A DNA stretch of 64,000 nt, taken from Megamerina dolium. Taxonomy: Eukaryota; Arthropoda; Insecta; Diptera; Megamerinidae. Under the pieces are notes generated by a model. That model saw nothing but the letters and a program-made list of their open reading frames with translations. It did no database searches and had not been told where the DNA came from. The translations under genes and the position numbers were made by a program. The stretch is from positions 31,423,073-31,487,072 of the forward strand of contig OY978526.1 of assembly GCA_963854835.1 (NCBI GenBank), read 5' to 3'. This document shows, piece by piece, positions 51,800 to 61,689 of the stretch (the first letter of the stretch is position 1; each line of letters starts with the position of its first letter).

Positions 51800-52123
51800 C
51801 TATTCTTCTTCATCCTTTTCCGTATGTGTTTGTTGTTTTTCCCTTATATCTCTTGCTTTTTTCCTTTATTTGCGAGAGTACACATGACAGTCTAGGATTG
51901 CTTTACCTTTCATAAAGATTCCTTGACGCCCAATATCAGTTCTTGCTTCAGACTCTTCCATACAAAAAGCATCGATAAGAAAATCAAACAAATATATCAA
52001 GTGTTATGACATATCTAAGTTTTATAAATTTTTAAAGAAAATTTGTTTGATTTTATTAACAAAAACAGAAAAGTCGGTTAAAGTTAAAAGAAAGGCGGTT
52101 TTTTGGTAATATTAGGCAGGAAA
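51800..52123. other. BCAS2 upstream region
   Basis: About 320 bp before the BCAS2 start. No unambiguous core promoter motif seen. Confidence 0.35.
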
Positions 52124-52895
52124 ATGGCTGGAGAAGTTATAGTGGATGCATTGCCATATATTGATCACGGCTATGATGATCCTGGAGTTAGGGAGTCTGT
52201 AAGTCAAATCCAAATGTGAAAATTTTTCAATGAGAATTTAAACCTTTTTTTTTCTACTTTAGGCATTGGCAATGGTAGAGGAAGAATGTCGACGATACAG
52301 GCCGACAAAAAATTACCTCGACCATTTGCCGGCATTAACCAGCAGCTCTTTTGAAACCAATGTAATGTCGCTGGAGTTTGAACGCATACAAAATCGTTTA
52401 CCGATGGAGACTTTAAGTATGAAACGTTACGAATTGCCACCACCTGCTGCTGGCAAATTGTCGGAAGTGTCAGCATGGCAAGAATCTATTGATAACTCAA
52501 TGGCACAACTCGAGCACCAATGGGTGCGTGCAATGAATTTGGAACTAATGCTAGAATATGGTATAGAAGCATGGAAAGCCTATTTAGAAGTATTCGCAGT
52601 GTTGCAAGCCAAAGCACAAGCACAATTAAATAAACTGAAAAAGCAAATTCAGGACGTAAATTGGCAACGGAAACAAGCACAAACAGTTGCTGGTGATAAA
52701 TTAAAAGTTTTGGAAGCTAATTGGGTATTGCTCGTATCAAAGAATTACGTAATTGAACAACAGTGTGTTGAACTGGAGAAGCAAATACACAACGATCGTT
52801 TACGTTTGCACAAATTGCAGCAGGAACAAATGCATAATCAAACATATGAGACAACGAATGGAAATTGTAATGATGAGGCAAATGATACACCATAA
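52124..52895 (+). CDS. BCAS2 / SPF27, spliceosome NineTeen complex subunit
   Basis: Two exons (52124-52198 and 52263-52895) separated by a 64-bp intron give 235 aa. The start [20 protein letters not shown] is the family's characteristic opening, followed by [20 protein letters not shown] and, from about residue 135, a continuous coiled coil ([20 protein letters not shown]) to an acidic C-terminus. Length matches human BCAS2 (225 aa). The protein bridges Prp19 and CDC5L in the NineTeen complex required for spliceosome activation, in the nucleus. No lesions. The AATAAA at 52944 lies 49 bp beyond the stop. Confidence 0.95.
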
Positions 52896-52943
52896 ATGTG
52901 TGCATACACTTTTGTTTCTTTAATTTTAGCACTTTTGTACATT

Positions 52944-52949
52944 AATAAA
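52944..52949 (+). terminator. Poly(A) signal candidate for BCAS2
   Basis: AATAAA 49 bp after the stop codon, in the spacer shared with the convergent MCC-like gene. Confidence 0.65.
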
Positions 52950-53274
52950 AAATTTATAACAAGCATCGCGTAATTACATGACATAAATATTAATATGATA
53001 AGTAACTGCATATGTATGATAATATGTAATACTAATTATATCGCACTAGTTAAGCGCGAGGTAAATACGGCAGACTGCTGCATTGAATGGCACATCCGTG
53101 TTTTGACAGTACATACTACAATCTCCAATATCCGTGTGGTGCGAAACATTCTCATGGCGCTCGAAAAAATTAACAAAAAATTACTTCTAAGAAGGAAACA
53201 GAGTATCTTTGTGACCATGAGAATTCAACATTAGACTGGGCATAGTTTTGCATATTCCTTTTTCTATTCTAGTC

Positions 53275-56079
53275 TTATAACGTTGTCTCAGGAACATCAT
53301 GGTATAGAAACGAGGACGATGTCGACAGCTTTGTGTATTTACTTTTGTCACATTTCGATTGCTGAACCGGCCGTCCAGCATCACCAGTACTCGTTTGCAG
53401 TCCCAATTCAAGATTCATCTCCATTATTTTTTGCTCCAATTTGCGAATTTTCATTTGATATTTACGTTTAGTTTGATCAAGAAGTTGAGCGAGACTCCTA
53501 ATAGCAAATACAAAAAGTTCATTCAATTCTAGATCAACGATGCGTTTTCGATTAAACTTACAGATTGGATTTTTGTAACTCCCTAACGTTAGCTTGTAGT
53601 TGCTCATATTTTTCATCGGAATTCTTTTGTGATGCTGCTACTGCCGATACTGATGCAATTAATTTGTGTATGCGGCTTTTGAGCTCCGATTCACGCGACA
53701 TAGATTCAATTAATTGTAGTTCTGTCAGTGCGGCATGATCGGATCCAGAAAAGGAGACGCGCTGTTCCCGATCGACTTTGGCAACTTTCGCTTTCAACGA
53801 GATATTTTCCTCTCGCAAATTGAGCAACTCTTGCATTAATATCGCCATTTCCAAATCCAACTGTGCAGGCTTTTCCTCATTATGTAATTCTTTGTTTCGC
53901 TCCAAGGCTATGCGAGATTTCTCATGGAAGTCACTAAAGGGAGATTCTAGGTTCACAATTGTATTTTGAACTGTCGAACGTCGTCCCTTCAACTTGGAGA
54001 CATGACACCGCAATCGACTATCGTCATCTGAAGTCCATGGTGCACGCGGTGATTTATCTGGTATGTTAAAACTGACGGTGACAAATGAACGAGTGAAGAG
54101 AAAAAAATTATATGATTTTCTGATGTGGATAGTCTCTCATAAAACCGCTTACGTGTTTTGCCATGGACCCAAACTGTTTTCACAAATATTTTTTTCACTC
54201 TCCAAACGGTCTAGCAAATGACGAGCTACTGATTCAACGGCTCTTCGACTGTCTTCAGCAGCAGCGGATTTGTCCTTCATTAATGCTAACCTTAAAAATT
54301 AATTTCGTTAAATTATAGTAAATAATAACGTTGGATATGCTGCGCTCACTTGCTTTCCAACAGGGCCAACATTACATCGTAGGCTTCAATTGCTCGATCA
54401 CTGCAGTTGACGGCCGATTGCAGTGCAATTGCGTTCGATTCATATTTGCCGCACAACAAATACAAATGCTCACAGTGCTCTTTGCATTCGTCCAACGTAA
54501 TAGATATCACATCATTGCGCACCTTTAAATGCTCTACTTTGCGTTGTAACCTTTGTAGTTCGTTGTCCGAATGGTCTGAACCTACAAAACTGTCCATCAA
54601 GCCATTATCTTGCTGCAAATCGGATACAAGATGCTCAACAGTGTCAGCATTTATTATCTAGTACACAAGTATAAATGAAAAGTAATTTAAGTCTTAATAA
54701 TTCACACACACACATTAAAGATTACTTCGCTCTCTGGAACTAGTTTACTGGCGCAACGAATTTTCACTCGCTCAGCCATTTTGGGTGTTTGTGGGAGAAC
54801 TTTTTGCGGACTAGGTAGGTTTTCGCTGTGGTGATCTATAAAAAAATGTTTTAAGTACCATGGCGATGACATGAGGGAATCACATTTTACCTGCTTGCTT
54901 TGCATTTAAATCATTCAACTTAATCTCATCCTTCTTTGAATATTGAAATTGTTCCACAGAAGAATTGCTGTTGTTATCATTAGGTTCGGCTGAAAAATAT
55001 TCCTTGTCCACACGTATGGAATTGGCAATTTCAGACTGTAACAATGCAATTTGGGCTTTTAGATGCAATATTTCCTCCTGCATAGCCTAATTAATCAATA
55101 CAAAATGTTAATAACTGTGAAGGTCAGAGGTGAAATCTACGCAAAGAACCTCCACTTGTCCTTTGTTCAATGCAGCATCGTTAAGTTTGATGTTATGGGT
55201 CACATCATGTTTCAGTTCCTCATTCACACCATTGCCAGCTGAAAATTCATTGCCATCCAGAGGATCTGTTTGACATCCAGCATCGGGATTTGTTAAATTC
55301 ATTTCTGAGTTACATACAGAACCATCTTGATAGCTAATTTCTGCAAATGTAAACAAATTATGAAAAAGCGATATACATATAATATAGGCATATACATAGA
55401 TATATTGTACACACCACTAACGTCTGATTCTTGTTCTTCTAGAATCGTATTTTCTTGTTTCGCACGCAATTTCTTACTGAGCTCTGCAATAACACAATGC
55501 ATTTCCGTGATCCGACATTCATGTGCCGCACTGACAATTTCCAGACGCCGGAAGCATAAATCTCGTTCAGCTTTACACTCCTCTAATTGTAGCTGCATCT
55601 CTGAACGCTGTTTTTCTGCATGCTGCAAACGTTGTGTTAATTCGCATACTTGTGTTTCCAACTGATGCAATGATAAGTTTTCCACCTATAATTTCAGGGT
55701 GCTACTTGTACACAGTTCTCTTAATTCTTAAATCATGTTGATTAAAGTGCTCGCCACATTCCATTTACCTTTGCAACACCCTGTTTCAACCTACCTTATT
55801 AACTATATCCAAAGTGGAGCAGGAACTGATATTATTATCACTCTCATTAGTGTCCCTTTGAATTTGATCTGGTGACTCCATTTCACGCAGCTGATGTTGT
55901 GTTGCTCTGCCCCGCGGTGAAGTATGGCCAAAAAACAAGTCCATGTCAACTGCAACGGCAAAAGGGTGTGTTTCTTTCGCAGTATGCTCTATGTACCGAT
56001 GGTTGTTCAAAGATCCTTTAGATACATTTGCACTTCGATGAATTTTAGTAACTTTTGCAAGGTGCACATCTTTAGACAT
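53275..56079 (-). CDS. MCC (colorectal mutant cancer protein) homologue, coiled coil with PDZ ligand
   Basis: Nine exons can be chained in phase: 55795-56079, 55415-55685, 55150-55340 (or end 55141), 54891-55086, 54726-54835, 54350-54657, 54153-54290, 53562-54071 and 53497-53275, about 743 aa. The central block VEHLKVRNDVISITLDECKE, then LLCGKYESNAIALQSAV and IEAYDVMLALLESK, is the MCC/USHBP1 domain signature. The rest is heptad-rich coiled coil (LEMAILMQELLNLREENISL, KYQMKIRKLEQKIMEMNLEL), and the last residues are DVPETTL. Human MCC ends ETSL, a class I PDZ ligand, so the C-terminal contact is conserved. MCC is a cytoplasmic/cortical scaffold linked to polarity and cell-cycle control. The exon-8 acceptor is CACCGTCAG at 54072, because the nearer AG gives a stop. 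The exon-3 donor is ambiguous. Confidence 0.87.
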
Positions 56080-56409
56080 TGCTCCTTATGGATCAATTAT
56101 ATCTGTGTCCCTTTTGGTTTTAATTACAATTTAATATTTTCTTTTCTAGACATTATTATTTAGTTTCACGATGTTATTCTAAGTACACCTGATTATATTT
56201 CATATAAAAAAGAAACTATTTTAGGTGTAACTATGAACTAACTCACACAGCACTTTGTAATTTAATCATTGTAAATAGTCAAAACAGAATGAGAAGTTTT
56301 CCACTCATTACAAAATGTATTTATATCCGATTCATTGAAATCCATAGTGCAATCGAGATGGTAGGTATTAACTTTTTAAATGCTCTCGCGAGAGTCTTGT
56401 GTCGCCTGT
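56080..56409. other. MCC 5' flank
   Basis: Short AT-rich region between the MCC start codon and the LTR retrotransposon. The element inserted about 330 bp upstream of the MCC ATG, so it may sit in the promoter or leader. Confidence 0.45.
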
Positions 56410-56413
56410 ATAT

Positions 56414-56849
56414 TGTAACGAGTATCGATAGTTGATTACTCATCACTATTGTGACTGACACTATTGGCAGCATCGAAACGAATGTCAACAAAAAGAAATG
56501 AGCGATAACCAGAACAAGCCAACGAGAAAGGAAGAGAAGAATCTCGATAAAGGAAGATTCTGGGGTGTTGCCAACAGAGTATAATAGAGCCAGTGTTGAG
56601 GAGGAAAATCAATCGAATACCGAACGTGACTGCGCAAACATCTATACAGAGGCAAAAGTTGCTAGTACATTAAAGTGTTATTGTAAATAGTTGATTATAA
56701 ACAGAGTTGATTGTAAATAGTGTTTATTAAATAAATTGTTGCTGTATATAGTTGTATAAAATAAGTGTTGCAGTTATCATTAACAGAATCCAGTGATCGA
56801 ACAAGGTAATTCAAATAGAATTAAACGTTCACAGAATAAAAACGTAACA
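56414..56849 (+). repeat. 5' LTR
   Basis: 436 bp, starts TGTAACGAGTATCGATAG and ends AAAAACGTAACA. It differs from the 3' LTR at one substitution (ATTGTGACTG against ATTATGACTG) and one missing A in the TATA-like TATAATAG. Confidence 0.95.
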
Positions 56850-56851
56850 AT

Positions 56852-56867
56852 TGGTGTCAGAAGTGGG
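56852..56867 (+). promoter_or_regulatory. tRNA primer-binding site
   Basis: TGGTGTCAGAAGTGGG follows the LTR after two bases. It is complementary to the 3' end of a tRNA finishing CCCACTTCTGACACCA, which I associate with a fly tRNA-Leu; that assignment is from memory and should be tested. Confidence 0.7.
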
Positions 56868-56878
56868 ATTCTGTAAAG

Positions 56879-57673
56879 ATGGTGAAAATTGACCAACTAA
56901 AAGTGGACCAGCTTAAAAAGCTGTTGGTAGAGATGAATCTATCGTCATCAGGTGCAAAGGCGGAACTGCTGGTGAGGCTGAGGCAAGCTATGGAGGCTAA
57001 GGGAATTAACGTAGAAGAACATGAGTTCTTCGAGGAAGCCGATATACAAGCAGTCGTACACGCTGAGGAAGAAAGCAAGATAGATTCGAGTGGTCAACTA
57101 ATGGAACTCATGAAATCCATGATGCAACAACAGCAGCAGCAACTGCAAGGAATTAATGCGAAGTTACAAGAAAATGCGTCTCGCATTGACTCCAAGTTTC
57201 AAGAACATTCGGTACGTCAAGAAAACGCTATGGGAGAGTTCCAGAAAACAATTGACTCCAAGTTTCAAGAACATTCGGCTGAATTGCGTATGGAAATTCA
57301 AGAAGGTTCGGCTCGACAAGAACACGTCATCGAAAATCTACAAAAAGGAATTGAACTTAGATTTCAGGAAATTTCCGGAACCATTAATGAAAAGGTCACG
57401 GATTTAAAGGAACATGTAGATGACTTGGAAGATAAGTTCGAGAAATTACAGCACGAACTCAATCAACTAAAAATAAATGGACCAGCCACATCAGTGATTA
57501 GAGATTCAAGCACAATCAAATTAAAGCCACCAACATTTGACGGAAGCACGCCATTCAATATCTTCAAGCTTCAATTCGAGACAACAGCTTCGAAGAATCA
57601 ATGGGATGATAGCGACAAGACTGCTGCTTTAATAGTCGCATTAAAAGGTAATGCTTCGGGAAGAGTTCGTTGA
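56879..57673 (+). CDS. Gag N-terminal part with SAP-like motif and coiled coil
   Basis: Residues 6-40 (LKVDQLKKLLVEMNLSSSGA, then KAELLVRLRQAMEA) fit the SAP motif: leucine-spaced helices around a conserved Gly. A QQQQ run and then three imperfect repeats of SKFQEHS/FQE wording (about residues 100-165) form a coiled coil. The capsid begins near KLKPPTFDGSTPFNIFKLQF. The frame stops at 57673 because a deletion in the capsid shifts phase. The remaining capsid end (IEAFIDGIRDGEAKRALIMS) lies in the next frame. Confidence 0.85.
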   Translation: MVKIDQLKVDQLKKLLVEMNLSSSGAKAELLVRLRQAMEAKGINVEEHEFFEEADIQAVVHAEEESKIDSSGQLMELMKSMMQQQQQQLQGINAKLQENASRIDSKFQEHSVRQENAMGEFQKTIDSKFQEHSAELRMEIQEGSARQEHVIENLQKGIELRFQEISGTINEKVTDLKEHVDDLEDKFEKLQHELNQLKINGPATSVIRDSSTIKLKPPTFDGSTPFNIFKLQFETTASKNQWDDSDKTAALIVALKGNASGRVR

Positions 57674-59588
57674 AAAAATAAAAATAGAGGCATTCATAGA
57701 TGGCATACGTGATGGAGAGGCAAAGCGTGCCCTAATCATGTCACCCAGGAATACATATGCCGAAACAGTCAGTAGCGCTTTGACATATGAAGCCGCCAGC
57801 TTAATGTGTCGACCAGTGCCAGGAGTACGCAAACTAGAGGGGAAAACATCACATCTGGTTGAAGCAGTGCGTCAGGCAGTAAAATCAGTAGTTCAGCCTG
57901 AAGTAAGAGCAGGTCGACGCGAAACCAAATTTAATGGTAAGTGCTTCATTTGCGACAAACGAGGGCATATAGCTCGTGATTGCAATCAATCGAGTATGAA
58001 GCCTAAAGGAAGAACAAGGAATAAACACAAAAATAAATTTACCGGTATGTGCTTCATATGCCATCGAAGAGGACACATGGCGCGTAATTGTCGGCTACGA
58101 CGCAAGCAACAAAGATCGAATTCACCAGGACAACGAAAGGAAGATCGTGATGTCATTCATCGTGGTAAAGCTGTTACTCCATATCATCGTATTTGCACCG
58201 TAGATAGTAAACATTGTTCTCGGGTAGGAAGCCAGAATCACATTGTTAAGCTACGACTTACGAATGTTATATCGGAAGAGTCATGGACAACCGAACGAGT
58301 TCAAGAAGATCAACGGAACGACCCAGATCTCGCAAAGATTATGGAATACAAGGAGCAGGGCATACGTCCAGATTGGCAAGAAATGGCTAATGAGAGTCCA
58401 ATAGCAAAGGCATACTGGGCGCAGTGGCAAAGCCTGCACTTACGAGACGGATGTTTATTCCGAACATGGGAAAGTGAAGATGGAAAAATCACTTATGATC
58501 TGCTAGTGGTACCCAAGGCAAGAATAAATGAAGTGATAGCTGAGTATCACAATGCCTCCAGTGGAGGGCATTTGGGAATCACCAAAACCGTCGAGAAAAT
58601 AAAGAAACAATTTTATTGGGTTGGATGCCATGACCATGTCGCTGATTGGATTCGGAAGTGTAAGCAATGTGCAATGGCCAAAGGTCCCACTAAGAAAAGT
58701 CGAGGTAAGATGCACCAATACACCGTGGGTGCTCCATTCGAGCGAATTGCTATGGACATAGCTGGGCCATTTCCAATAAGCAACGCAGGAAACAAGTATG
58801 TTCTGGTGGTTATAGATTACTTCAGTAAATGGCCTGAAGTATACCCCATTCCAAATCAGGAAGCTAGTACAGTTGCGGATGTATTCGTCAACCAATGGGT
58901 TACTCGTTTTGGTGCACCGATGGAGTTACACTCGGACCAAGGTCGAAATTTCGAATCAGTTGTATTCCAAGAGATATGCCGTATGCTGGGTATATACAAA
59001 ACTCGTACAACACCTTTGCATTCACAATCTGATGGCATGGTAGAACGATTTAACCGTACCTTGGAGGAATATTTGAGAAAAGTCGTAGATAAATACCAAA
59101 GAGACTGGGATGTACATATACCAATGTTCCTCATGGCATATCGATGCGCACAACATGATACGACGGCTACTACACCGGCAATGGCAATTTTTGGAAACGA
59201 GTTAAGACTGCCAGCTGATTTAAAATTTGGAGTTGTAACACCAACGAGATCAACCGAAGGAAATTATACTAGCGAAAAGCGGGAACAGTTGGATGAAGTA
59301 CATCAGTTCATCAGAGAGCGGTCGCAGATGATAAGCGATAAGATGAAGGCCAGATATGACTTGAAAGCAAATTCAAAAGGGTTCTATGAAGGAGAGCTTG
59401 TAATGCTTCATAATCCACAACGAAAGAAAGGCCTGTCCCCTAAACTACAGACTCATTGGGAAGGACCATATGAGATTATAGCAAAGATAAATGACGTAGT
59501 GTATCGTATTCAACGTGCCTGGAATAAAAGAGCAAAGTTTAAAGTAGTGCACTTAGAGCGACTTGCGCCATATCGAGGGGAAGTATAA
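57651..59588 (+). CDS. Fused capsid end, zinc knuckles and complete integrase
   Basis: One open frame of about 640 codons. Order: a capsid C-terminal piece; two zinc knuckles CFICDKRGHIARDC and CFICHRRGHMARNC; a short link TVDSKHCSRVGSQNHIVKLR; then directly the pre-integrase spacer (QRNDPDLAKIMEYKEQGIRP), the integrase zinc finger (HLGITKTV to CKQCAMAK), and a catalytic core with D in MDIAGPF, D in HSDQGRNF and E in MVERFNR, the last two 35 residues apart. A GPY-type C-terminal module follows (THWEGPYEII, FKVVHLERLAPY). Protease, reverse transcriptase and RNase H should lie between the knuckles and the integrase but are absent. The junction keeps the frame open. Confidence 0.92.
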   Translation: MLREEFVEKIKIEAFIDGIRDGEAKRALIMSPRNTYAETVSSALTYEAASLMCRPVPGVRKLEGKTSHLVEAVRQAVKSVVQPEVRAGRRETKFNGKCFICDKRGHIARDCNQSSMKPKGRTRNKHKNKFTGMCFICHRRGHMARNCRLRRKQQRSNSPGQRKEDRDVIHRGKAVTPYHRICTVDSKHCSRVGSQNHIVKLRLTNVISEESWTTERVQEDQRNDPDLAKIMEYKEQGIRPDWQEMANESPIAKAYWAQWQSLHLRDGCLFRTWESEDGKITYDLLVVPKARINEVIAEYHNASSGGHLGITKTVEKIKKQFYWVGCHDHVADWIRKCKQCAMAKGPTKKSRGKMHQYTVGAPFERIAMDIAGPFPISNAGNKYVLVVIDYFSKWPEVYPIPNQEASTVADVFVNQWVTRFGAPMELHSDQGRNFESVVFQEICRMLGIYKTRTTPLHSQSDGMVERFNRTLEEYLRKVVDKYQRDWDVHIPMFLMAYRCAQHDTTATTPAMAIFGNELRLPADLKFGVVTPTRSTEGNYTSEKREQLDEVHQFIRERSQMISDKMKARYDLKANSKGFYEGELVMLHNPQRKKGLSPKLQTHWEGPYEIIAKINDVVYRIQRAWNKRAKFKVVHLERLAPYRGEV

Positions 59589-59626
59589 AAACTTGTTCGG
59601 GACGAACAAGGTTAAGAGGAGGGCAG

Positions 59627-60063
59627 TGTAACGAGTATCGATAGTTGATTACTCATCACTATTATGACTGACACTATTGGCAGCATCGAAACGAATGTCA
59701 ACAAAAAGAAATGAGCGATAACCAGAACAAGCCAACGAGAAAGGAAGAGAAGAATCTCGATAAAGGAAGATTCTGGGGTGTTGCCAACAGAGTATAAATA
59801 GAGCCAGTGTTGAGGAGGAAAATCAATCGAATACCGAACGTGACTGCGCAAACATCTATACAGAGGCAAAAGTTGCTAGTACATTAAAGTGTTATTGTAA
59901 ATAGTTGATTATAAACAGAGTTGATTGTAAATAGTGTTTATTAAATAAATTGTTGCTGTATATAGTTGTATAAAATAAGTGTTGCAGTTATCATTAACAG
60001 AATCCAGTGATCGAACAAGGTAATTCAAATAGAATTAAACGTTCACAGAATAAAAACGTAACA
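59627..60063 (+). repeat. 3' LTR
   Basis: 437 bp with the TATA-like TATAAATAG. It is preceded by the purine tract AAGAGGAGGGCAG and followed by the ATAT target duplication. Confidence 0.95.
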
Positions 60064-60147
60064 ATATATTAAATTTACTTTCTAAATATTCAATGGTGAC
60101 GCAAAACGATAAAAAACAGATTGCGTATTGCGTAGGTTCGTTTTTAT

Positions 60148-61681
60148 ACCCTGCATAATGCAATATGCATGGTATATTCATTTCGGTCAGATGTTTGTGT
60201 CCACTTGAAGGAATCTCCGGAGATATAGACATGGATATATATTCGTGATCAGCGTCGATTAAATTTTCGATTTAACGATGTCCGTCCGTCCGTCCGTCCG
60301 TCTGTCTGTCACCTGGCTGGTTCGCACGATAACTTGAGTAAATATTGAGCTATTTCGATGAAATTTGGCATAAGTAATCTATGATCCAAGGGTACGGAGG
60401 GGATTGATATTGGGCATGATCGGTCAATAACCACGCCCACACCATGCATTCAAAGCGACTAACCTCGAAATTTTCAAAATCTTTAACTTGATATAACTCA
60501 CATAATATACCACTTGGGACAACAATATTTTGCACATAGAGTTATATTATACTACTATATAACCTCGCCAAAAGTGGGTGAGCCACGCCTACTTTCTAGC
60601 GTAGCTCCCATACAAAGTGTCTGTACTTCTTTTAAATTGAAACTGCTGTAACTTCTACAATCTTCTGTCTAGAATAACCATAATTGACACTTAGATTAAC
60701 ACGGTAGTCAGAAATAATATGGCAGAAAATCAATGTGCCACGCCCACTCCTTTTTGGGTCTCCCATACAAAGTTGCGGAAATTAAAAAAAATGTTACCGG
60801 TTATAACTTGCAAACTATTCAGCGTAGAATAACGAGATTTAAGGTGTGGATTAGTATTGTACGAGCAACTAGGCTCACAGAAAATGGGCGCACCACGCCC
60901 ACTGTTTATCGTAGCCCCCATACAAATTTTAAATTGAAACAGCTGTAACTTCGGCAATCTTCTGTCTAGAATAACCATAATTGACACTTAAATTAATATC
61001 GTAGTCGGCAAAAATCTGGCAGAAAATCAGTGTGCCACGCCCACTCCTTCATGGGTCTCCCATACAAAGTCGAGTGAATTAAACTAAAATTTTAAGCTCC
61101 ATAGCTTACAAACCATTTAGCCTAGGACAACGAGACTTAGGGTATGGATTAGTATTGTACGAGCAACTAGGCTCACAGAAAATGGGCGCACCACGCCCAG
61201 TGTTTATCGTAGCCCCCATACAAATTTTAAATTGAAACAGCTGTAACTTAGGCAATCTTATGTCTACAATAACCATAATTGACACTTAAATTAATATCGT
61301 AGTCGGAAATAATCTGGCGAAAAATCTGCGTACCACGCCCACTTCTTATTGGGGCTCCCATACAAAGTTGAGGAAATTAAACAAAAATGTTAACCACCAT
61401 AACTTAGAAACTATTCAACGTAGGACACCAAATTTAAGGTGTGGATTAACATTGAAAAATTAATTGGATTTACTAGAAAGTGGTAAGCCACGCCCACTTT
61501 TTATATAGCTCCCATACTAAGCCTCGGAATTATCTTAAAATCCTTTTACTTCGTCAAAGTCAACCATATTTCGGGTGTAAATTAGTAGTATATGCAAAAA
61601 TTGTTTCTCGAAAAGTGGAAATAAAAGAAAAGTTGGATATTCGAGTAAACTTTTTATATACAAATCTACATATGCAGGGTA
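60148..61681. repeat. Tandem-repeat element with 13-bp terminal inverted repeats
   Basis: Starts with TATACCCTGCATA and ends with its exact reverse complement TATGCAGGGTATA. The left part has GTCCGTCCGTCCGTCCGTCT followed by GTCTGTC and wording (GGAGATATAGAC, TTCGTGATCAGCGTCGAT) like dispersed repeats of drosophilids. From about 60430 the body is a tandem array. CCACGCCCAC (or a one-base variant) recurs near 60431, 60586, 60738, 60893, 61036, 61190, 61334 and 61490, alternating 143-156 bp, so the full unit is about 298 bp made of two half-units, each also carrying TCCCATACAAA. No coding capacity. Confidence 0.85.
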
Positions 61682-61689
61682 TAGTTTGG

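Larger units (their letters stand above)
56414..60063 (+). mobile_element. Young non-autonomous Ty3/gypsy-type LTR retrotransposon
   Basis: Two LTRs (56414-56849 and 59627-60063) begin TGTAACGAG and end GTAACA, and ATAT is duplicated at 56410-56413 and 60064-60067. A primer-binding site TGGTGTCAGAAGTGGG follows the 5' LTR after two bases, and the purine-rich tract AAGAGGAGGGCAG precedes the 3' LTR. The interior of 2.8 kb has gag and integrase but no protease, reverse transcriptase or RNase H, so the copy cannot replicate alone. Clade is not settled. Confidence 0.95.

Noticed and set aside
54060..54061. Acceptor CATACCAG for MCC exon 8
   Set aside because: Joining it to the preceding exon creates an immediate TAA; the acceptor 11 bp upstream keeps the frame.
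58503..58895. Minus-strand frames inside the integrase region
   Set aside because: They are complements of the well-conserved integrase frame.
60733..60948. Open frames within the 60-kb tandem repeat
   Set aside because: They follow repeat periodicity and have no protein signature.
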